Shown piece after piece: positions 5,612 through 6,164 of a stretch of DNA of 6,164 bases (the stretch's first letter is position 1; each line of letters starts with the position of its first letter). The DNA comes from Proteobacteria bacterium UBA964 (GTDB taxonomy: Bacteria > Pseudomonadota > Gammaproteobacteria > Steroidobacterales > Steroidobacteraceae), in the NCBI GenBank assembly GCA_002292945.1, contig DBCG01000034.1, positions 8,865-15,028 of the forward strand. The letters run 5' to 3'. The notes under the pieces were generated by a model that worked only from the letters and a program-made list of their open reading frames with translations, was not told where the DNA came from and searched no databases. Made by a program: the position numbers and the translations under genes.

Positions 5612-5983
5612 TTAACCGAAGTGGTTGAAACAGACTTTGTTGCCGTCAAAATCGCGAATGTAAGCGCCGTAAAAAACACCCGGTATACGCTGGCCCGGCG
5701 CACCATCACAAGTGGCACCCAGCGCGATGGCTTTTTGATACAGCTGATCAACAAGCTCTTTCGAGCCTGGCGCGAGCGCCAGCATCACGCCGTTACCCGG
5801 ATGCGGATCTTTTTTGTCAAAAGGCACACAAACCGCCAGCATCGGCTCTTTGTTGCTTTTACCGATGAAAACGATCCGCTCCATGTTGATCAGCCGTTTT
5901 GCACCCAGATCATCCAGCAAACTGGCATAGAAATCAGCAGATTGCTGTAAGTCGCGCGTCCCGAGAGTGACATAACTGATCAT
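5612..5983 (-). CDS. VOC (glyoxalase/bleomycin-resistance fold) family protein
   Basis: A 123-residue single-domain protein of the vicinal-oxygen-chelate superfamily, probably cytosolic. The N-terminus MISYVTLGTRDLQQSADFY is the usual first beta-alpha unit, and GVFYGAYIRDFDGNKVCFNHFG (near 102-123) is the second-half signature ending in the DGNK turn. The first position that is often a metal-binding His in this superfamily is Tyr4 here, so metal binding, and hence enzymatic class, is uncertain; the substrate cannot be predicted. The ATG at 5983 is preferred over a longer form starting at 6025, because the VOC fold begins at this Met and GGAG lies six bases before it. The gene is less GC-rich than ahpF. 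A MipA/OmpV gene follows on the same strand after 87 bases. Confidence 0.9.
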   Translation of the reverse strand: MISYVTLGTRDLQQSADFYASLLDDLGAKRLINMERIVFIGKSNKEPMLAVCVPFDKKDPHPGNGVMLALAPGSKELVDQLYQKAIALGATCDGAPGQRIPGVFYGAYIRDFDGNKVCFNHFG

Positions 5984-5989
5984 TGCAGG

Positions 5990-5993
5990 CTCC
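5990..5993 (-). promoter_or_regulatory. Ribosome-binding site deciding the VOC start
   Basis: GGAG on the minus strand, six bases upstream of the ATG at 5983. It supports the shorter 123-residue protein over the in-frame start at 6025. Confidence 0.65.
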
Positions 5994-6024
5994 GTGAGAG
6001 AGATAGGGTTTTGTTTTGCAAGCA

Positions 6025-6054
6025 AGCATACGGTGTTGCGACGGCATCAACCAA
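6025..6054 (-). promoter_or_regulatory. Possible promoter of the VOC gene
   Basis: On the minus strand TTGGTT (6054-6049) and TATGCT (6030-6025) are 18 bases apart and lie 42 bases or more upstream of the VOC start. Matches to the sigma-70 consensus are only three and four of six, so this is weak. Confidence 0.3.
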
Positions 6055-6071
6055 TTACTGCTCGCGGCGAC

Positions 6072-6095
6072 TGTGAGCGGATAGAAAATTCACCC
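6072..6095. mobile_element. Possible insertion-sequence terminus (lac-operator-like motif)
   Basis: The motif starts TGTGAGCGGATA and continues GAAAATTCACCC. It has a TG end and an AGCGGATA core such as I recall from terminal repeats of some IS21-type elements, and the open sequence to its right (6096-6164) contains no recognisable gene. It also matches the lac operator O1 sequence in its first 12 bases and in most of the following 12. The partner end and any transposase would lie beyond the window, so this is a suggestion only. Confidence 0.25.
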
Positions 6096-6164
6096 CCGCC
6101 CTATGACGTGCGGCAGGTGGCCGCTCCATCTCCGAGAGCGTCGCGGGGAACGGAACGCCGCGTG

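Noticed and set aside
5468..5950. Plus-strand frame of 160 codons
   Set aside because: It is antisense to the VOC gene and the start of the MipA gene, and has no recognisable domain.
6072..6095. A true lac operator or cloning-vector contamination
   Set aside because: Only the first 12 bases match O1 exactly. The following bases differ, and neither a lac promoter nor lacZ-alpha sequence surrounds it within the visible window.

Overview
The window looks like chromosomal DNA of a high-GC proteobacterium, most likely a gammaproteobacterium. The basis is a classic AhpF reading frame at about 65% GC (hand count over 1021-1080) and, beside it, several small families common in that class (DUF1415, DUF2389/TIGR02450, CPXCG zinc-ribbon, DoxX) plus a MipA/OmpV outer-membrane protein. 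The genus cannot be told from the sequence.

Layout. 1-1224 (+) is the 3' three-quarters of ahpF, the NADH-dependent reductase of the AhpC peroxiredoxin; its start lies left of the window. Converging on it is a compact minus-strand cluster, read right to left: CPXCG zinc-ribbon protein (2837-2544), DoxX-type membrane protein (2468-2070), DUF1415 protein (2047-1490) and DUF2389 protein (1493-1242), the last two sharing an ATGA start/stop overlap. From about 3000 to 4480 the character changes: base composition falls (about 20% GC over 3781-3840) and the genes are orphans. These are a small one-span membrane protein (3213-2995, -), a winged-helix MarR-like regulator that appears split by a frameshift (3644-3263, -), a divergent Sec-secreted two-cysteine protein (3827-4267, +), and a membrane-anchored zinc ribbon (4278-4472, +). 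An exact 29-bp direct repeat (2779-2807 and 4541-4569) brackets this segment. One copy lies inside the CPXCG gene and the other lies in the same reading frame of a 48-codon minus-strand remnant, so the segment looks inserted or duplicated. 4697-5524 (-) is MipA/OmpV with a likely terminator just past its stop, and 5612-5983 (-) is a VOC/glyoxalase-fold protein. At 6072-6095 there is a motif resembling both the lac operator and an insertion-sequence terminus; its other half, if any, is outside the window.

How they may work together. AhpF is a defined peroxide-defence enzyme. The cluster facing it consists of proteins of unknown or poorly known role, and a redox or metal link is only a guess from position. 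In the accessory segment, the broken regulator, the AT-rich intergenic region with two inverted repeats, and the divergent secreted-protein/zinc-ribbon pair have the usual shape of a regulator-plus-target locus that has started to decay. I do not recognise a named defence or biosynthetic system here. The parts most worth following are the repeat-bounded segment, the frameshifted regulator and the possible IS end at the right edge.
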